Shown here piece by piece: positions 62,163 to 64,000 of a stretch of 64,000 nucleotides of DNA; position 1 is the stretch's first letter; every line of letters begins with the position of its first letter. This stretch comes from an uncultured Acidobacteriia bacterium. GTDB lineage: Bacteria; Acidobacteriota; Terriglobia; Bryobacterales; Bryobacteraceae. Below the pieces are notes generated by a model. The model searched no databases. It was not told where the DNA came from and saw only the letters and a program-made list of their open reading frames with translations. The stretch spans positions 38,524 through 102,523 of the forward strand of contig CAIXXM010000111.1 of the NCBI GenBank assembly GCA_903923395.1, read 5' to 3'. The position numbers were made by a program, and so were the translations under genes.

Positions 62163-62372
62163 CTACTGATCGAGGCGGCAGGGATTCACGGGGTCAGTAA
62201 TGCACGGAGGAGGCGGAATGTAAGCCTTGGTCTGGCTGGCCACATTCTCCAGGCGGCAGGGGTTCACGGGGTCCGTAATGCACGGGGGCGGGGGAATATA
62301 CGCACTCATCTCACCGGCAACGGCGAAAAGGGAAAGCGTCAGGCTCAGAAAAAGAATGGATTTGCGGCTCAT
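62163..62372 (-). CDS. Small secreted protein of two tandem Pro/Cys repeats
   Basis: This 69-residue protein has a signal peptide (about 1-20, MSRKSILFLSLTLSLFAVAG). After it two copies of the 18-residue unit AYIPPPPCITDPVNPCRL lie at 24-41 and 50-67, joined by 8 residues. The copies are identical in protein and differ by only a few bases, so the 78-base unit was duplicated recently or is under strong constraint. Each unit has two cysteines that could form a disulfide. GAGGAG lies 6 bases before the ATG, which supports real translation. I know no family; a secreted signalling or envelope peptide, or a precursor for processing, are guesses. Confidence 0.7.
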   Translation of the reverse strand: MSRKSILFLSLTLSLFAVAGEMSAYIPPPPCITDPVNPCRLENVASQTKAYIPPPPCITDPVNPCRLDQ

Positions 62373-62400
62373 CGTAGGCTCCTCGTTTGGTTCAGACTTT

Positions 62401-62422
62401 GTTTTCGGCTTGGCTCGAAAAC
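62401..62422. promoter_or_regulatory. 7-8-7 inverted repeat upstream of the small repeat-peptide gene
   Basis: GTTTTCG (62401-62407) and CGAAAAC (62416-62422) are exact complements with an 8-base centre. The site lies 28 bases upstream of the small-peptide start codon and just outside its ribosome site. It could be an operator or leader hairpin. Confidence 0.4.
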
Positions 62423-62499
62423 GTGTTTACGAATCGAAGTCTATGTTTTCCAGAACCTGGTTTTCTGATCTGTGTAAAATCTTCCGGTTAGTAGAACGG

Positions 62500-64000
62500 C
62501 AGAACTACAACGTTTGTGATTTACTGTCCGCGATTTTCTGAGGGAATAGCCTTGCGGCTAACAGCCTGTGGATTTAGTCTCCGACAGAGCAGAAAACAAG
62601 TGACCTTGAGAATGTTCTGAACGTCATAGTTAACATGGCGATGGGCAAGCGGAAGAAGGAGAAGCAGGGGGAGTTCTGGATAGCGAGTCAGGACATAGCA
62701 GTGTCCCCCGGCAACGCGTTTTACGAGCGACTGAATCAGATTCTTGACGCACACAAGTTCGACCGCAAGGTGGAACTAATCTGCCGGAAGTTTTACAAGA
62801 AGAGTCAGTACGGGAGACCGAGCATGGCACCGGGTGTGTACTTCAGGATCATGTTGATCGGGTACTTCGAAGGTTTGGATTCCGAGCGCGGCATTGCGTG
62901 GCGGATTGCGGATTCTCTTTCGCTGCGGCGCTTTCTGGGGTTTGGGCTGGATGAACAAACTCCCGACCACTCAACAATTTCCAAGACTCGGCGGTTGTAC
63001 TGGCTGGAAACCCACAAAGCGGTCTTCGGTTGGGTGATCGGAGTGCTGACCGGGGCAGGTCTGATTCAGGGACAAACCATCGCCATAGACGCGACTACGT
63101 TGGAAGCAAATGCGGCGATGAAGAGTATCGTGCGGCGGGACAACGGGCAGAGTTACAACGAATACCTGAAGGATCTTGCCGCGAAGGCCGGGATGGAAGA
63201 GCCAACCCGGGAGGAACTGGCACGAATGGACCGGAAGCGGAAGAAGAAAGCTGCCAATGACGAGTGGATGAGCCCCTCCGATCCAGACGCGCGGATCGCC
63301 AAAATGAAAGATGGCCGGACTCATCTGGCGCACAAAGCAGAGCACGCGGTTGATCTTTCCAGTGGAGCGTTGATTGCAGTGACGCTGCAGCCTGCCAGCG
63401 CTGGAGATACGGCGACAGTGCACAACACCCTGGCCGAAGCCCAGACGGAAGCCCGTAAAATCCATCCGCTTGGGGTCGGAGAACTGGTCGCCGACAAGGG
63501 ATACCACAGCGGCGAAGTGCTGAAACAACTGCATGTTGGCGGAGTAAGAAGTTATCTTCCCGAACCCCTGCGCGGAAAACGGAACTGGGCCGGAAAGCAA
63601 CTGGAACAGAAGCGGACTCATGAGAACAGGCGGCGCGTGAAAGGCTGCCGGGGCAAGAGACTCCAGAAACTCAGAAGCGAGTTGACAGAACGGACCTTTG
63701 CGCATCTGTACGGGACAGGGGCAATGAGACGGGTTCACTTAAGAGGCACTCAGAATATCCTGAAGCGGCTCTTGATCCATGCAGCAGCGTTCAACCTATC
63801 ATTGATCCTGCGCAAACAACTCGGAGCAGGCAAGCCGAAAGAGATCCAAAGCCTCTGTATACATATACTTCAACAATTCCGTAACGTCTGGAGAGCACTT
63901 TTCCCGAACTATAACTCAGCCCCAACCCAACAAACGCACTTTATCCCGCAAAGCTGCTGTCGGGACTCACATACGGCCCTCGATCCCATGAACGCCTTTA
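62500..64000 (+). mobile_element. IS1182-family insertion sequence, right end beyond the window
   Basis: The transposase gene at 62635 marks an insertion sequence. The left end lies somewhere between the small-peptide leader (about 62430) and the transposase start; no inverted repeat can be confirmed without the right end. About 210 noncoding bases between 62425 and 62634 hold nothing else I can recognise. Confidence 0.5.
62635..64000 (+). CDS. IS1182-like transposase, cut by the window end
   Basis: This reading frame is open for at least 455 codons and no stop is reached before base 64000. It encodes a DDE transposase: KRKKEKQGEFWIAS at the start, MAPGVYFRIMLIGYFEGLDS, TPDHSTISKTRRL. The catalytic residues are probably Asp 152 (TIAIDATTLEANA), Asp 287 (GELVADKGYHSG) and Glu 352 (ELTERTFAHLY). 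QNILKRLLIHAAAFNLSLIL is the conserved C-terminal block of the IS1182/IS5-like group. There is no frameshift or stop in the visible part, so the element may be intact and recent. The start ATG at 62635 (or 62641) lacks an obvious ribosome site. Confidence 0.9.
   Translation, partial: MAMGKRKKEKQGEFWIASQDIAVSPGNAFYERLNQILDAHKFDRKVELICRKFYKKSQYGRPSMAPGVYFRIMLIGYFEGLDSERGIAWRIADSLSLRRFLGFGLDEQTPDHSTISKTRRLYWLETHKAVFGWVIGVLTGAGLIQGQTIAIDATTLEANAAMKSIVRRDNGQSYNEYLKDLAAKAGMEEPTREELARMDRKRKKKAANDEWMSPSDPDARIAKMKDGRTHLAHKAEHAVDLSSGALIAVTLQPASAGDTATVHNTLAEAQTEARKIHPLGVGELVADKGYHSGEVLKQLHVGGVRSYLPEPLRGKRNWAGKQLEQKRTHENRRRVKGCRGKRLQKLRSELTERTFAHLYGTGAMRRVHLRGTQNILKRLLIHAAAFNLSLILRKQLGAGKPKEIQSLCIHILQQFRNVWRALFPNYNSAPTQQTHFIPQSCCRDSHTALDPMNAF

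Overview
The window looks like a chromosomal segment of an Acidobacteriota bacterium, most likely from the Bryobacter/Solibacter group. This is inferred from gene content, not from a marker gene: a winged-helix plus TolB-type propeller regulator, an M13 peptidase, Tat-type sulfatases, a DUF507 protein, an ECF42 sigma factor with its DGPF partner, several secreted beta-propeller proteins, and moderately high GC with many GTG/TTG starts. There are no rRNA or tRNA genes, no CRISPR array and no prophage. Genes are densely packed in short operons with ATGA/GTGA overlaps, and no stretch above 300 bases lacks a gene or gene remnant.

Region 1 (1-17.3 kb) is mostly signalling and surface proteins: a secreted two-module VOC protein, a large hybrid histidine kinase, a REC-EAL phosphodiesterase, a small HESVH-motif secreted protein, a winged-helix/TolB regulator, a TIGR03607-like patatin lipase with C-terminal membrane helices, a ProXp/YbaK-type deacylase, a GAF plus BNR-repeat pair, a one-pass membrane protein with a degenerate MPN-like domain, and a FecR-like protein. 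Region 2 (17.3-25.3 kb, minus strand) is a ten-gene run: lepB, ankyrin protein, WcaF-like acyltransferase, glutamine cyclotransferase, DapA-like lyase, DGPF protein, ECF42 sigma factor, GNAT, orphan modA and xseA. A TGTCGA-N17-CGAC element lies just upstream of the DGPF/ECF42 pair.

Region 3 (25.3-37.6 kb) holds an M13 peptidase with a clear terminator, a membrane protein, a sulfatase, the rpoZ-coaBC-udg housekeeping operon, a NarL-type two-component pair, a gamma-glutamyltransferase-like enzyme, a DUF362 protein and an F420-type NADP oxidoreductase. Region 4 (37.6-48.2 kb, minus strand) holds a DUF507 gene, then an export cassette of three HlyD-type adaptors, one MacB/FtsX-type permease and a TolC-type channel but no ATPase, then mutL, a 90-residue protein and a badly decayed nucleotidyltransferase carrying an inserted palindromic element of about 85 bp.

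Region 5 (48.3-62.4 kb) holds a fused 2-oxoacid dehydrogenase E1, then ethanolamine permease, eutB and eutC in one operon. This would give B12-dependent ethanolamine import and cleavage without shell proteins, EutA or an aldehyde dehydrogenase here. It is followed by a thioredoxin-like secreted protein, a second sulfatase, a GlpD-like dehydrogenase coupled to an amidohydrolase, an NHL propeller, an SDR, two membrane proteins and a tiny secreted protein made of two copies of a Pro/Cys repeat. The window ends inside an IS1182-like transposase that is still open at base 64000.

No complete, obviously new multi-gene system was found. The best leads are the tandem-repeat secreted peptide (62163-62372), the decayed nucleotidyltransferase cassette with its inserted palindrome (37560-38483), the ATPase-less triple-adaptor export operon, the MPN-like membrane protein, the HESVH protein, and a recurring pattern of -10 elements placed directly at start codons that suggests leaderless transcripts.
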